The notes under the pieces are model-generated. The model saw only the letters and a program-made list of their open reading frames with translations, had not been told where the DNA came from and ran no database searches. From contig NZ_ACZN01000016.1 of the NCBI RefSeq assembly GCF_000176135.1, forward strand, positions 806,001 through 870,000: a DNA stretch of 64,000 nt, given 5' to 3'. The translations under genes were made by a program, and so were the position numbers. Source of the DNA: Vibrio coralliilyticus ATCC BAA-450. GTDB taxonomy: Bacteria > Pseudomonadota > Gammaproteobacteria > Enterobacterales > Vibrionaceae. How positions within the stretch are numbered: position 1 is the stretch's first letter; every line of letters begins with the position of its first letter. Below are positions 44,952 through 54,286 of the stretch, piece after piece.

Positions 44952-45931
44952 TTCCATCCCTCCACGAGTTCTTTAGCTGCGATAACAATGTCTTCTTCCT
45001 GAATCATAAAATAGTCTTCATTTCTGTAATAAGGCATGACCGTATCCATACCAGTGACACGCTTTGGTGGCGCTTTTAAGGTACACATCGCGTGCTCAGC
45101 AGTTCTAGCGATGATTTCCGCACCGACACCACAGGTTTTACTCGCTTCATGAACGACGAGTAAGCGACCTGTTTTGTCGAGTGACTTCAAGATGGTGTCC
45201 ATGTCGATAGGCTTGATGCTAGCAAGATCAATCACTTCCGCTTCAATACCCTGTTCTGACAAGGTTTGCGCTGCCTGCAGTGACTCAACCACGCATGCGC
45301 CCCATGTGACAAGCGTCAGATCTCGACCTTTTCGAAGAGTGAAACAGCTGTCTAGTGGCAGTGCTTCGCCATTATCTACTACGTTAGATTTGACGGTGCG
45401 GTAGATACGCTTAGGTTCAAAGAACATAACAGGATCGTTGCTACGAATAGCCGCGAGCAATAAGCCGTAAGCTCGTTGAGGTGACGATGGAATCACGACT
45501 CTGAAACCGGGAATGTGAGCAAACAGTGCTTCGACACTTTCTGAATGATGCTCAGGAGCGTGGATACCACCGCCAAATGGCGCTCGAAAAACGGCAGGGC
45601 AGGTTAGTCGGCCACGTGTACGATTTCGCATTCGTGCCGCATGACACATCAGATGCTCCATAGCAGGAAAAACGAAGCCTTGGAATTGAAACTCTGCCAC
45701 AGGTCTCAAGCCCTGGGTTGCCATGCCAACGCTGACACCGCCAATTAATGCTTCTGCTAGCGGTGTATCGATCACTCGTTTCAGGCCGAATTTTTCTTTC
45801 AGGCCTACAGTTGCACGAAACACACCGCCGTTATCGCCGACGTCTTCACCTAGGACAACTACTTTAGCGTCTTTGCTCATTTCATGATGCAAGGCGAGGT
45901 TGACTGCCTCAACCAGTGTAATCTCAGACAT
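44948..45931 (-). CDS. bkdA2: Branched-chain 2-oxoacid dehydrogenase E1 beta subunit
   Basis: 327 residues, transketolase-type pyrimidine domain plus C-terminal domain. Conserved parts include VLGEDVGDNGGVFRATVGL, APFGGGIHAPEHHSESVEA and VTWGACVVESL. It forms an alpha2-beta2 E1 with BkdA1 for thiamine-dependent decarboxylation of Leu, Ile and Val keto acids. It overlaps bkdA1 by eight bases and bkdB by four, so the three are translationally coupled. Confidence 0.93.
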   Translation of the reverse strand: MSEITLVEAVNLALHHEMSKDAKVVVLGEDVGDNGGVFRATVGLKEKFGLKRVIDTPLAEALIGGVSVGMATQGLRPVAEFQFQGFVFPAMEHLMCHAARMRNRTRGRLTCPAVFRAPFGGGIHAPEHHSESVEALFAHIPGFRVVIPSSPQRAYGLLLAAIRSNDPVMFFEPKRIYRTVKSNVVDNGEALPLDSCFTLRKGRDLTLVTWGACVVESLQAAQTLSEQGIEAEVIDLASIKPIDMDTILKSLDKTGRLLVVHEASKTCGVGAEIIARTAEHAMCTLKAPPKRVTGMDTVMPYYRNEDYFMIQEEDIVIAAKELVEGWK

Positions 45932-47018
45932 GTTTGCCTCCCTGCATTCGCATCGCTTTGTTGATCAGTTCATCCCTTTGTTTATTGAGTTCTGTAACAG
46001 GAGATTCATACAGGTAATCAAAGGCAGATTCTGGAGCTTGAGGTGGAAGGTTAAGGTAGCGTTCAACGGCTTTTTCGACTTCGACTCTAGCTTGTTCTAG
46101 TAGAGCTTGCTCTTCTTCTTCGGACCAGTGGCCCTGTTGAATCAAGTAGTTTTTGAGGCGGAGAATGGGCTCAAATTGCCAGGCCTGATTGAGCTCATCT
46201 GTGCTGCGATAGCGACTAGCGTCATCCGCAGTGGTGTGGTCACTGAGTCGATAACTTACTGCTTCAATCAAGGTCGCACCTTTCCCTTTTCTTGCTCTGT
46301 CTAACGCTGTTGCAACCGCGTCGAACATGGCAACAACGTCATTGCCGTCAACTGTGATACCAGGTATGCCAGCGCCTTTCGCTTTCTCCGAAAGAAAGTC
46401 AGCAGCACATTGTAGGGCACGCGGTACTGAAATCGCCCACTGATTGTTGTTGACGACAAACACTAGCGGAATATTCCAAGCACCTGCACAGTTGATGGAC
46501 TCAAGGAAATCACCTTTAGACGTTGCACCGTCACCACAAGTAACAAGTGCTGCATTGTGGTTACCATCAATTTTCAATGCCGCCGCCACGCCGACAGCGT
46601 GTGTACATTGAGTCGCAATAGGTACGCAGAAAGGTAAGTCTCGGCATGATATATGGCTATCTTCTGGGCAGAAGTCACTACCGCGCTCGTCACCGCCCCA
46701 GTATTGGAGGTTTTTCTCCATGCCAATACCGCGAACCCACATAGCGGGCATATCGCGATAATAGGGGACGAAGACGTCTTGCACACGCAATGCGTGACCT
46801 ATGGCAATACCAAAGGCCTCTGCACCCAAGTGTGAAGGGTAGGTTCCTAGCTTTCCGGTTCTTTGTAAGGCGACAGCTTTATTGTCGTAGGTGCGTGCGA
46901 CAACCATGTCGCAATAGAACTTTTTCAGTGTCGCAGCATCAGCCCACTCTGGGAGTGGTTTAACGACTTGTCCATGGTGATCGATAAATCGACTCATGGG
47001 TAAGGCCTGAACGTTCAT
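45924..47018 (-). CDS. bkdA1: Branched-chain 2-oxoacid dehydrogenase E1 alpha subunit
   Basis: 364 residues with the thiamine diphosphate motif GDGATSKGDFLESINCAGAW ending in NN, and RYRSTDELNQAW near the phosphorylation-loop position of homologues. AAGGAG lies six bases before the ATG at 47018; the longer frame to 47066 has no site. First gene of the bkd operon. A short dyad (CAATTC 47110-47115, GAATTG 47131-47136) lies about 100 bases upstream and could belong to its control. Confidence 0.93.
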   Translation of the reverse strand: MNVQALPMSRFIDHHGQVVKPLPEWADAATLKKFYCDMVVARTYDNKAVALQRTGKLGTYPSHLGAEAFGIAIGHALRVQDVFVPYYRDMPAMWVRGIGMEKNLQYWGGDERGSDFCPEDSHISCRDLPFCVPIATQCTHAVGVAAALKIDGNHNAALVTCGDGATSKGDFLESINCAGAWNIPLVFVVNNNQWAISVPRALQCAADFLSEKAKGAGIPGITVDGNDVVAMFDAVATALDRARKGKGATLIEAVSYRLSDHTTADDASRYRSTDELNQAWQFEPILRLKNYLIQQGHWSEEEEQALLEQARVEVEKAVERYLNLPPQAPESAFDYLYESPVTELNKQRDELINKAMRMQGGKHV

Positions 47019-47816
47019 CTCAAGCTCCTTGTTGCGCTGCATTCTTTGGCAGCAATTAATTAACATCCTCCGGGCAAAACCACTTTAATGGCATTCTGAC
47101 TTTGTTCTCAATTCGAAATACTATTCTAGAGAATTGGTTAGATGCATTCTTTCACACTGATATAAGTAATATATCCAGTGATGAATCTTGGTTGTGCCAG
47201 TTAATTTAAGTGTAACCAAAATGTTAAATAACGCCTGATTTGAGTCGATTTTCTAGAGTAAACTAATCCTTACAAACGTTAAAAAACAGATGAAAGTGCT
47301 GGTTTTTTTGAGTCGGAATGTCGAAATCTGAAAATATTCACTATCGATTTAAGGAATTTTACAAGAATATTATCCGGAATTTTTTGCAAAAATTGTCTAA
47401 AAACTTTCTTTTGGGCGACAAAATCAGTGCCAAAGTTGTTCGAAAGGTATCGATATTTGGCATTCACACAACCACGTAATCATATTGCTCATCATTAAAT
47501 GATTGATGGGTGTGTATCGAGTGGTTATAAGGTCAATTTCAATATTTTTGCGGTAAATATCACAGGTCAAACCAGTATTCCTTACCACTTAGTGGGTAAG
47601 GTTGAGGTTTGCTTTAGCCTTATATATCAGGTAGTTAGTGATTTAAGTCGACTTTTACCTTTCTCAACCTGCGGATAAACCGTTGAGGGCTCATCGAAAA
47701 GTTCATTTTTTGTGCTTACACTTATATCACTAAATGCATATAAATAGTACGTCAGCTGGCAAGACTCTTCTGAATAAACAGAGGCGGAGATGGATTTTCC
47801 GCAAAGAGGTTCGGTT
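47019..47816. other. Noncoding region between bkd and the chemoreceptor gene, with hairpins
   Basis: About 800 bases without a convincing gene. It holds the bkd promoter at its left end, a dyad CAATTC-N15-GAATTG (47110-47136), a hairpin CACTGATATA / TATATCCAGTG (47155-47180) and another near CCTTACCAC / GTGGGTAAGG (47580-47601). None has a T-run. The 62-codon minus-strand open frame at 47279-47467 lacks a ribosome site and is not supported. Confidence 0.5.
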
Positions 47817-50129
47817 ATGAAGATTGCCACTAAAATAGTGTTGGCTTCGACTTTGTTATGCAGTATTGCCGTTGTCGCGACAGGGACTTTCGTTGGGTGG
47901 AGAGCATCTGAGCTATCAGAACAAGCACTCTACCAGCGTGCAATTAGTCAACTTACTTCCATTCGGGAAAACAAAAAAAGCGAAATAGAGAACTACTTTC
48001 AGCATATTCGCGGTCAGATTGTTACCACTGCAAACTCAATTGGAGTTAGAGATGCCATGGTGGCTTTTAAAGACACTTTCGAGCGTTATCCGGTAGAGTC
48101 CGTCAGTTCAAGCGATCTATCGAGCCTTTCCAATTATTATACCTCCAATTTTGGCACTACCTACCGAACAGCGAATGGCGGTAACTCCGCTAATGAACTG
48201 CAAAAGTTAAACATGTTGTCGCCAAGGGCCAAGGCACTGCAGGCACGTTACATCGGTGTTAACCCGAATCCGTTGGGTGAGAAACATCAGATGATGGCTG
48301 ACTCGCTAGGTACTGAATACGACAAAGTGCACAATAAGTATCATCCAAGCATTAAAGGCTTTCTGGAAGAGTTTGGCTATTACGATATTTTCTTAGTCGA
48401 CCCCAGCGGAAACGTTGTTTACTCGGTTTTCAAAGAACTGGATTATGCGACCAACTTGAACTCTGGTCCTTACGCCGGGAGTGGTATCGCCAAGGCGTTT
48501 AAAAATGCACTGAATAAAGGCGCGTCTCAGTACCATCTTGAAGACTTTGCCCCTTATTTCCCTTCCTATGAAGCCGCCGCTTCTTTTATCGCCACACCAG
48601 TAAAAGTCGACAATAAAACCATTGGCGTTCTTATCTTCCAGATGCCCGTTGATAAGATTAATAGCATTATGACTTTCGGAGAAAACTGGAGTTATGCGGG
48701 GTTGGGTAATTCTGGTGAAACTTATCTTGTGGGCCCAGACAGCTTGTTACGTAGTGAATCGCGTTTTCTCCTCGAAGAGCCAGAACTCTATTTCGAAGAG
48801 CTTAAAGCATCTGGTGTCTCGAAAAACATTATGGATCAGATACAAGGTAAGTCTTCGGCAATTGGTCGACAGATGGTAGATACGGCAAGCGTAAAAGCTG
48901 CTTTTCGCGGTCAAAGCGGTTCTGAAGTGGTTGATGATTACCGCGGTATAGAAGTGCTATCGGTTTATTCACCTCTGGATGCAGCAGGATTACAGTGGGC
49001 AATTGTGACCGAGATAGACAAAGCAGAGGCATTAGCTGATCTCGACGCGTTGGTGCAATCTAAATTCACGACCGTTCTTACCAGTATTGTTGTGGGGGTA
49101 ACCGCTGCTGTACTTGTCTCTTATTTCCTTGGTAGCAGTATTTCGAAGCCAATCCGCGTGGCAAGCGAGAAAATCCAGAGAATCAGTCGCGACAATGATC
49201 TGACAGAAAGGTTAGATGTAGAGGGTAAAGATGAAATGACAGATTTAGCCGTTTCACTTAACTCCTTGTTTACGCATTTGCAGGACATTATTAGGAAATT
49301 CGCCGAAGCTACAGAGAATCTGAATAACAATACGCAAAGCATGGCAGGTAACATGAATAGTACCCGTGATGCAGTGCAAGATCAGAACCACCGTACGGAA
49401 TCTGTTGCTACTGCCGTCAACGAAATGAGTGCTTCGATTGCCGAGGTAGCTCAGTTTGCAAGTCGAGCAGCGGAGTTTGTGAAAAATGCCAACGATACTG
49501 GTAGTGAAGGTGTTGGAATCGGTCGTAACCTTGGTAGTGAAATTTCACGTCTTAACGAAGAAATGAAAACTGCCGTCGATGCGATAGGGCGTCTGCATCA
49601 TGAGAGCAATTCAATTGCTGAAGTTTTGGATGTGATTCAAGGTATCGCAGAACAAACTAACCTACTGGCGCTCAATGCAGCCATTGAGGCGGCGCGAGCG
49701 GGTGAACAAGGGCGCGGTTTTGCGGTTGTGGCTGATGAGGTTCGCTCACTTGCTGGTCGAACTCAGTCGTCAACAGAAGAAATTCGCGAAAAGATCGAAT
49801 CCTTGCAACGAGAAACCAACGAAGTATCAAAGAGTATTGAAAATGCAAACAATACGGTATCGCAAGGCGTGGATACGTGTGATCAGAACGCGGGTATGCT
49901 TGAGCAGATAGTTACCATGCTCAACGATCTGAATGAAATGAATGTGCAGATTGCAGCAGCAACCGAAGAGCAAAAAGCGGTAACTGACGAAATTAGTGGC
50001 AGTATTACTTCGATTGCGGACGCATCTTCTGCAGTGTCTAGTCAGGTCAGTGATGTAGATCATGTGCTGCAAGGTCTATCTTCTCAAGCCGAGCAGCTTA
50101 ATGCGGAAGTATCGCAGTTTAAGTATTAA
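47817..50129 (+). CDS. Methyl-accepting chemotaxis protein
   Basis: 770 residues. Two membrane helices (about 7-28 and 419-440) flank a large periplasmic sensor domain of about 390 residues, then HAMP (about 441-495) and the cytoplasmic signalling hairpin whose tip reads [20 protein letters not shown] (about 608-627), the CheA/CheW contact. GAGG is about seven bases before the ATG at 47817. The C-terminus ends EVSQFKY without a CheR-binding pentapeptide, so it relies on other receptors for adaptation. The ligand is unknown; the periplasmic part is dCache-like by length. Confidence 0.92.
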   Translation: MKIATKIVLASTLLCSIAVVATGTFVGWRASELSEQALYQRAISQLTSIRENKKSEIENYFQHIRGQIVTTANSIGVRDAMVAFKDTFERYPVESVSSSDLSSLSNYYTSNFGTTYRTANGGNSANELQKLNMLSPRAKALQARYIGVNPNPLGEKHQMMADSLGTEYDKVHNKYHPSIKGFLEEFGYYDIFLVDPSGNVVYSVFKELDYATNLNSGPYAGSGIAKAFKNALNKGASQYHLEDFAPYFPSYEAAASFIATPVKVDNKTIGVLIFQMPVDKINSIMTFGENWSYAGLGNSGETYLVGPDSLLRSESRFLLEEPELYFEELKASGVSKNIMDQIQGKSSAIGRQMVDTASVKAAFRGQSGSEVVDDYRGIEVLSVYSPLDAAGLQWAIVTEIDKAEALADLDALVQSKFTTVLTSIVVGVTAAVLVSYFLGSSISKPIRVASEKIQRISRDNDLTERLDVEGKDEMTDLAVSLNSLFTHLQDIIRKFAEATENLNNNTQSMAGNMNSTRDAVQDQNHRTESVATAVNEMSASIAEVAQFASRAAEFVKNANDTGSEGVGIGRNLGSEISRLNEEMKTAVDAIGRLHHESNSIAEVLDVIQGIAEQTNLLALNAAIEAARAGEQGRGFAVVADEVRSLAGRTQSSTEEIREKIESLQRETNEVSKSIENANNTVSQGVDTCDQNAGMLEQIVTMLNDLNEMNVQIAAATEEQKAVTDEISGSITSIADASSAVSSQVSDVDHVLQGLSSQAEQLNAEVSQFKY

Positions 50130-50142
50130 GACTACACAAATG

Positions 50143-50168
50143 GCCGACTCACTGAGAGTCGGCTTTTT
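50143..50168. terminator. Terminator shared by the chemoreceptor and GAF-GGDEF genes
   Basis: GCCGACTC (50143-50150), loop ACTGA, GAGTCGGC (50156-50163), then T5. The T-run abuts the stop of the convergent gene. Confidence 0.85.
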
Positions 50169-51135
50169 ACTTCTTACTCTGTTTATTTTGATACATAGCT
50201 TTGTCTGACTGAGCGATAAGATCTTCAAGGCAGGGTGCGCCAAAACAGTCTTCGATATGAGATCCAATACTTAAACTAGTCAAACTCAGCGATTCTTTGT
50301 CTTTGGTCTGGGCTAGGTATTCAGCCGAAACCCGAGCCGCGAGTTGTTTTAGCTCTCTTCGTGTATTGAGCAGCGAAAGTACAACGAATTCATCTCCGCC
50401 TAAGCGAGCGATAACGTCACTTTGTCTACACGCCTCTCTTAAAGTTTGAGCTAGTATGAGTATGCATTGGTCTCCTGACTCATGACCACCTTTATCATTG
50501 ACCTGCTTTAAGTTGTCAATATCGATATAGAGCATTCCGATAGCTTGCTGATATCTCGGCGCATCTTTTATTTTCTGCTCTCCGAGCAAAGTTAACCCTC
50601 GCCGGTTAAATGTGTTAGTTAAATCATCTTTTAAGGCTAGTTCTTCAGCTTCTTGGAGCCGACAAGCGGTATCTAAATCTAATGTGACCAATCGAGCGAG
50701 CTGGCACAACATTCTAATTAGGGTTTTGTCATACGAAGTTGCATTGGTATCGATAACGCAAATGGAACCAAAAGGCTTACCATTTGGCCAAAAAATAGGT
50801 ATTCCGCAGTAAGAACGAACGGCACCCTCTGCGACAGGGGGCGCAGCAGACCAAACTTCATGGGTTGCTGCACTTGGTACGTATAGATCTTGTCGTGTTT
50901 CGACCATATGGCGACAGAAGCTTTTCATGTTCCATGGCCAGTTCATTTGCGCTTCTAAGTAGTGATCTGGATTCTGGCTCGATACAACCACATTAAACTC
51001 GTCATTTCTAAGTTGGACGATTGCTCCGGTTGCCGCTCCAAATAAATCAGCCAGCAGATTAACCATTTCCTGCCACTTTGATAGGTCAATCAGTTGTGCG
51101 TCCGGATTGGTTAAACATTGCTGTGTATCTACCAT
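50167..51135 (-). CDS. GAF-GGDEF diguanylate cyclase, soluble
   Basis: 322 residues. A GAF domain (about 15-155; RSYCGIPIFWPNGKPFGSIC is typical) precedes a GGDEF domain with the intact active-site ARLGGDEF and the inhibitory RxxD as RQSD seven residues before it. No membrane segment. It should synthesise cyclic di-GMP under control of a small ligand bound to GAF. Monocistronic, convergent with the chemoreceptor gene. Confidence 0.9.
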   Translation of the reverse strand: MVDTQQCLTNPDAQLIDLSKWQEMVNLLADLFGAATGAIVQLRNDEFNVVVSSQNPDHYLEAQMNWPWNMKSFCRHMVETRQDLYVPSAATHEVWSAAPPVAEGAVRSYCGIPIFWPNGKPFGSICVIDTNATSYDKTLIRMLCQLARLVTLDLDTACRLQEAEELALKDDLTNTFNRRGLTLLGEQKIKDAPRYQQAIGMLYIDIDNLKQVNDKGGHESGDQCILILAQTLREACRQSDVIARLGGDEFVVLSLLNTRRELKQLAARVSAEYLAQTKDKESLSLTSLSIGSHIEDCFGAPCLEDLIAQSDKAMYQNKQSKK

Positions 51136-51262
51136 TTGTTCTTCCCTAAATGCTGTACTGTTAGTTTATTATAGAGCGCCATTATAGAGTTTTTGAGGAA
51201 TAAACACCTTTTTAATTATGAATCAATATCATAGACTTAATCTGTTTTAACAGGAGTGAAAA

Positions 51263-51607
51263 ATGGAATTAAGTGTATTTATTGAACAATTGAATCAAAG
51301 CCCAGCGACGGTCCAGTTTGAACAGTCAATGGCAGTGATTGACGCAAATTACGAGTTTACGCCAACGGCCTTCATCAATGGCGAAACGAAGAATGAAGCC
51401 AACCAAAACAATGGATCGTGCAAAATATTCGCGTTCGCTCAGTTGAATCAGCTAACTGAGCAGGACACCTTAGCGTGCTTTGGTCGCTTTTATCGTGAAG
51501 ATGTCCTTCAGAATCCAGACGGCGACGATCACGCCAATATCCGTAATTTTATTAAGTTTGGTTGGCAAGGTATTCAATTCGAATCAGATGCACTTGTTAG
51601 TAAATGA
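51263..51607 (+). CDS. HopJ-family protein
   Basis: 114 residues with the family segments VIDANYEFTPTAFINGETKN and CFGRFYREDVLQNPDGDDHA, and a C-terminal IKFGWQGIQF. Named after the Pseudomonas HopJ effector, but widely found in free-living Vibrio without a type III system nearby, so an effector role is doubtful here. CAGGAG is near the ATG. A terminator separates it from the next gene. Confidence 0.88.
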   Translation: MELSVFIEQLNQSPATVQFEQSMAVIDANYEFTPTAFINGETKNEANQNNGSCKIFAFAQLNQLTEQDTLACFGRFYREDVLQNPDGDDHANIRNFIKFGWQGIQFESDALVSK

Positions 51608-51614
51608 TGGATCT

Positions 51615-51637
51615 AGGAGCGTTATCGCTCCTTTTTT
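51615..51637 (+). terminator. Intrinsic terminator after the HopJ-family gene
   Basis: AGGAGCG-TTAT-CGCTCCT, then T5, eight bases after the stop. Confidence 0.88.
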
Positions 51638-51651
51638 ATAGGTGAATGAAT

Positions 51652-52008
51652 ATGAATAACAAACAGCTTGCTGAGTATCTGGACACCTTTATGAGCGCAG
51701 AATCTGATTATCCTTTTGGCCCTGAGGCGTTAGTCTACAAAGTGAAAGGAAAAATGTTCGCCATTTTGTCGATGAGAGAAGGGCGCGAATACGTAACTGT
51801 AAAAGTAAAGCCTGAAGATGGTGAAGTGCTAACCTCCCAATTCGCAGACATTACACCGGGATACCATACAAATAAAAGGCACTGGGTGACGGTTTACTAT
51901 CCCGGCGACGTCGAAGATGGACTGATTCAGGACCTTTGTGAACGCTCATATGAACTGATTGTGAGTAAATTACCCAAAGCACAAAGGGCAGTGTTGGGAT
52001 ACGATTAG
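51652..52008 (+). CDS. MmcQ/YjbR-family DNA-binding-like protein
   Basis: 118 residues; the family sequence YPFGPEALVYKVKGKMFAIL and GYHTNKRHWVTVYYPGD are clear. YjbR folds like a double-wing DNA-binding domain, but its role is unknown. AGG lies nine bases before the ATG at 51652 and three before the ATG at 51646, so 51652 is preferred. Confidence 0.87.
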   Translation: MNNKQLAEYLDTFMSAESDYPFGPEALVYKVKGKMFAILSMREGREYVTVKVKPEDGEVLTSQFADITPGYHTNKRHWVTVYYPGDVEDGLIQDLCERSYELIVSKLPKAQRAVLGYD

Positions 52009-52099
52009 AGTTGAGTTGTGCAAAAACTCGCAGGTTAGATCAAATAAGCAACCATTTGATTTAAATGTCAGCAATCAAACAGGAAAAAGATATTTTTGT

Positions 52100-52127
52100 T
52101 TGACTCTCATCGCTCAATCCGTAAAGT
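52100..52127 (+). promoter_or_regulatory. Promoter of tRNA-Cys (first copy)
   Basis: -35 TTGACT (52100-52105), 16-base spacer, -10 TAAAGT (52122-52127), then a GC-containing discriminator. The -10 neighbourhood TCAATCCGTAAAGTATGC matches that of the second array (53941 region), so promoter and gene were duplicated together. Confidence 0.7.
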
Positions 52128-52171
52128 ATGCATCGAACGCAGCGGTGGGTAACTAAAGCGTTAAAAGAAAA

Positions 52172-52245
52172 GGCGCGTTGGCAGAGTGGCTATGCAGCGG
52201 ATTGCAAATCCGTGGACCTCGGTTCGACTCCGGGACGCGCCTCCA
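52172..52245 (+). tRNA. tRNA-Cys (GCA), first copy
   Basis: 74 bases including encoded CCA. Acceptor GGCGCGT pairs with ACGCGCC; anticodon GCA at 52204-52206 in the loop of GGATT/AATCC; TTCGACT T-arm. Identical to the copy at 54109-54182. Confidence 0.95.
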
Positions 52246-52331
52246 TTCTTTTGCTCTTCTCATTACATATCACATAAAATCACTTTCTCAATACTAAATA
52301 GAAAACCACATCCTTGTAGTTTATTAGCTGA

Positions 52332-52871
52332 TTACAAATCGTTTGACGTTAAGAAGACAGATTTGTCGACTTTAGAAAAGATATCTTGATAAGTTTTGGC
52401 ACTATAAACAGGTTGAGACCACGACGTGCCGCCAGTATTGGTCAGTGCTTTAGCAACGATGTTCAAACGAACACGAACTGACTGGGATTTTTCCTGTACA
52501 GTTGCTGAAACTTCTACACGTCTAACCGTTTGATAGGTACCAGAGCCAGGCCCATAGAAGAAATCATTAAAGCTTTTTGTACCGTTATCAAGCTCATCCA
52601 ATTCCATCGCCGCAGTAACTAACCCGAGTTCTGGCTCGACAACAGTGAGGATGTAGCCTTCGTCTTGAAGAGCCCCTATCACTGCGCGAAGCACGTTTCG
52701 CTCCGATTGTTCAGAGTATTCACGGGTTTGCATCTGACGTACTTGAAGTTGAGTCATTTCTGGTTGCTGGGGACGTGTCGATGACGCGCATCCGGCTAAT
52801 AGCGTCAAAACAAGCAGCGCGAATAGCCAGCGATGGTGACTAGAACGTAGACGAGTGATACTTAAAGTCAT
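52332..52871 (-). CDS. Putative outer-membrane lipoprotein
   Basis: 179 residues. A charged N-terminus, hydrophobic helix and lipobox LLAGC (Cys about 28) mark a lipoprotein. The mature part has a conserved-looking AVIGALQDEGYILTVVEPEL and SATVQEKSQSVRVRLNIVAK, suggesting an alpha/beta domain. Its ATG lies inside the end of the preceding lipoprotein gene (32-base overlap), with AGGGA before it, so the two are coupled. Family not recognised with certainty. Confidence 0.8.
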   Translation of the reverse strand: MTLSITRLRSSHHRWLFALLVLTLLAGCASSTRPQQPEMTQLQVRQMQTREYSEQSERNVLRAVIGALQDEGYILTVVEPELGLVTAAMELDELDNGTKSFNDFFYGPGSGTYQTVRRVEVSATVQEKSQSVRVRLNIVAKALTNTGGTSWSQPVYSAKTYQDIFSKVDKSVFLTSNDL

Positions 52872-53295
52872 CTACTATCCCTTCTTTAAAGTTGATGATT
52901 ACTGTAAGTGTCTTCTGAGTAGTTGAAGTCACGCCAGTTTGCTCTTCATAGCCTGCGGACGCACCTCCGAGAAGTGGATATTTCCCGCCTTTGCCACCGA
53001 GAATGAGCGCAGAAACGCCACCGGAACTGGTTGAGTACGCTGTTTGTGTGCTTATTTTGTCGTAGATCCAGCTTTCTTTGTCTGTACCACCACCAGTAAC
53101 GATGTTTGGCGAGCCAAGCACTGAAGCCACATCTGCTTGCGTCATGCCCTGACGAATCTCTTTCTGTACTGTTCCCACTGTTGTCGTTGATTCGACATTG
53201 TTCGGCAGCGAGTTCGCGTGCTCAGATGTACTTTTGCAGCCTACGAGTAGTAGGCTTCCCGCAGCAAGAGCGATAAGTGTATTGATGTTTTTCAC
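52840..53295 (-). CDS. SmpA/BamE-like lipoprotein
   Basis: 151 residues with lipobox LLLVGC (Cys about 20). The domain after it, VQKEIRQGMTQADVASVLGSPNIVTG, followed by ESWIYDKI and TVIINFKEGIVDDFKY, is the BamE/OmlA fold signature (G-M-T-x2-x-V-x2-x-L-G-x-P). True BamE is essential and elsewhere; this is a paralogue with a glycine-rich insert (SALILGGKGGKYPLLGGASA). Paired with the downstream lipoprotein by overlap. Confidence 0.85.
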   Translation of the reverse strand: MKNINTLIALAAGSLLLVGCKSTSEHANSLPNNVESTTTVGTVQKEIRQGMTQADVASVLGSPNIVTGGGTDKESWIYDKISTQTAYSTSSGGVSALILGGKGGKYPLLGGASAGYEEQTGVTSTTQKTLTVIINFKEGIVDDFKYHSSTF

Positions 53296-53921
53296 TTGAA
53301 TATCTCTTTGTTAAATTCCGGTTGGATATTGTTGTAATTATTAGACTTTCAGGAGCTTGCACAATGCGCTGTCTGAAATTGAAAACAATAACGCAAGATT
53401 AATGAGCGTTTAGTTTGCTTCCTGCGATAGGCTAACGAATATTTATAAAATATCCTCTAATAAATTAGGGAATTTAGATTTCGGTTCATTTATGAGACGG
53501 ATAAAGTGATGGTTTAAAAATTGATAAGAACTTTAGCTACAGCTTAATAGCGAATTTATCAAAGCGAGAATTGGCTATGTGACTCAACAACATGGTGAGT
53601 ATGTTGCCAAAACCATATTGACCCAGCGGAGAAACAAAAACCAAAGGTTACAATCGAAACCCACTTAGGGCTTTGTTACCTACGGGGCAGAGAACAGGCG
53701 TTGCGGATCTGCTTTTTGCGGTCACCACATTAAAGCCTCTCGTTAATATTAAGCAGAAAGATTTGTTTATCAGCAAAGTGTATAAAGCTTTCAGCGCCTG
53801 ACATTTTTGTATGCCAACGAGTGGAAAAAGAATTTGGCGGGCATCTTTTGCGCAAAGTGATCGTCAATTGCTCTGCAAAGTGTGGTTTTTAACCATTTGA
53901 ATCAAAAAGACAAAATTTTTA
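53296..53921. other. Decayed or noncoding DNA between lipoproteins and the tRNA array
   Basis: About 625 bases. One frame (53622-53801) reads PSGETKTKGYNRNPLRALLP to FISKVYKAFSA and stops, with a stop just upstream (53619) and no start; it looks like a gene relic, family unknown. The rest shows no gene. The stretch lies inside the pair of identical tRNA-Cys genes. Confidence 0.5.
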
Positions 53922-53949
53922 TTGATCTCAAATCTCAATCCGTTAAAGT
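53922..53949 (+). promoter_or_regulatory. Promoter of the tRNA-Leu-Cys array
   Basis: -35 TTGATC (53922-53927), 16-base spacer, -10 TAAAGT (53944-53949), followed by ACGCCTCG. Same -10 and spacer as the first tRNA-Cys promoter. Confidence 0.7.
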
Positions 53950-54009
53950 ACGCCTCGTTCTCACGGCACAGGCCAGTGAGAGATGGTGTTACCATCGCAT
54001 GATTGCGTT

Positions 54010-54096
54010 GCCCTGGTGGTGGAATTGGTAGACACAAGGGATTTAAAATCCCTCGGCGTTCGCGCTGTGCCGGTTCAAGTCCGGCCCGGGGCACCA
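54010..54096 (+). tRNA. tRNA-Leu (UAA)
   Basis: 87 bases with encoded ACCA. Acceptor GCCCTGG pairs with CCGGGGC (one G-U); anticodon TAA (54044-54046) in the loop TTTAAAA; long variable arm typical of leucine tRNA. Confidence 0.95.
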
Positions 54097-54108
54097 TCTA
54101 AAAAATGA

Positions 54109-54182
54109 GGCGCGTTGGCAGAGTGGCTATGCAGCGGATTGCAAATCCGTGGACCTCGGTTCGACTCCGGGACGCGCCTCCA
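54109..54182 (+). tRNA. tRNA-Cys (GCA), second copy
   Basis: Sequence identical to 52172-52245; anticodon GCA at 54141-54143. It follows tRNA-Leu by 12 bases and shares its promoter. Confidence 0.95.
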
Positions 54183-54201
54183 TTCTCTACGAGAATACAG
54201 T

Positions 54202-54224
54202 AACCAGCTTTGGCTGGTTTTTTT
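54202..54224 (+). terminator. Terminator of the tRNA-Leu-Cys array
   Basis: AACCAGC-TTTG-GCTGGTT, then a T run, about 20 bases after the tRNA end. Confidence 0.9.
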
Positions 54225-54286
54225 GTATCTGCGTATCGAAAAAATCATTTTAGATAGTGGTTTATTATTGTTTGATTGTACTCTCC

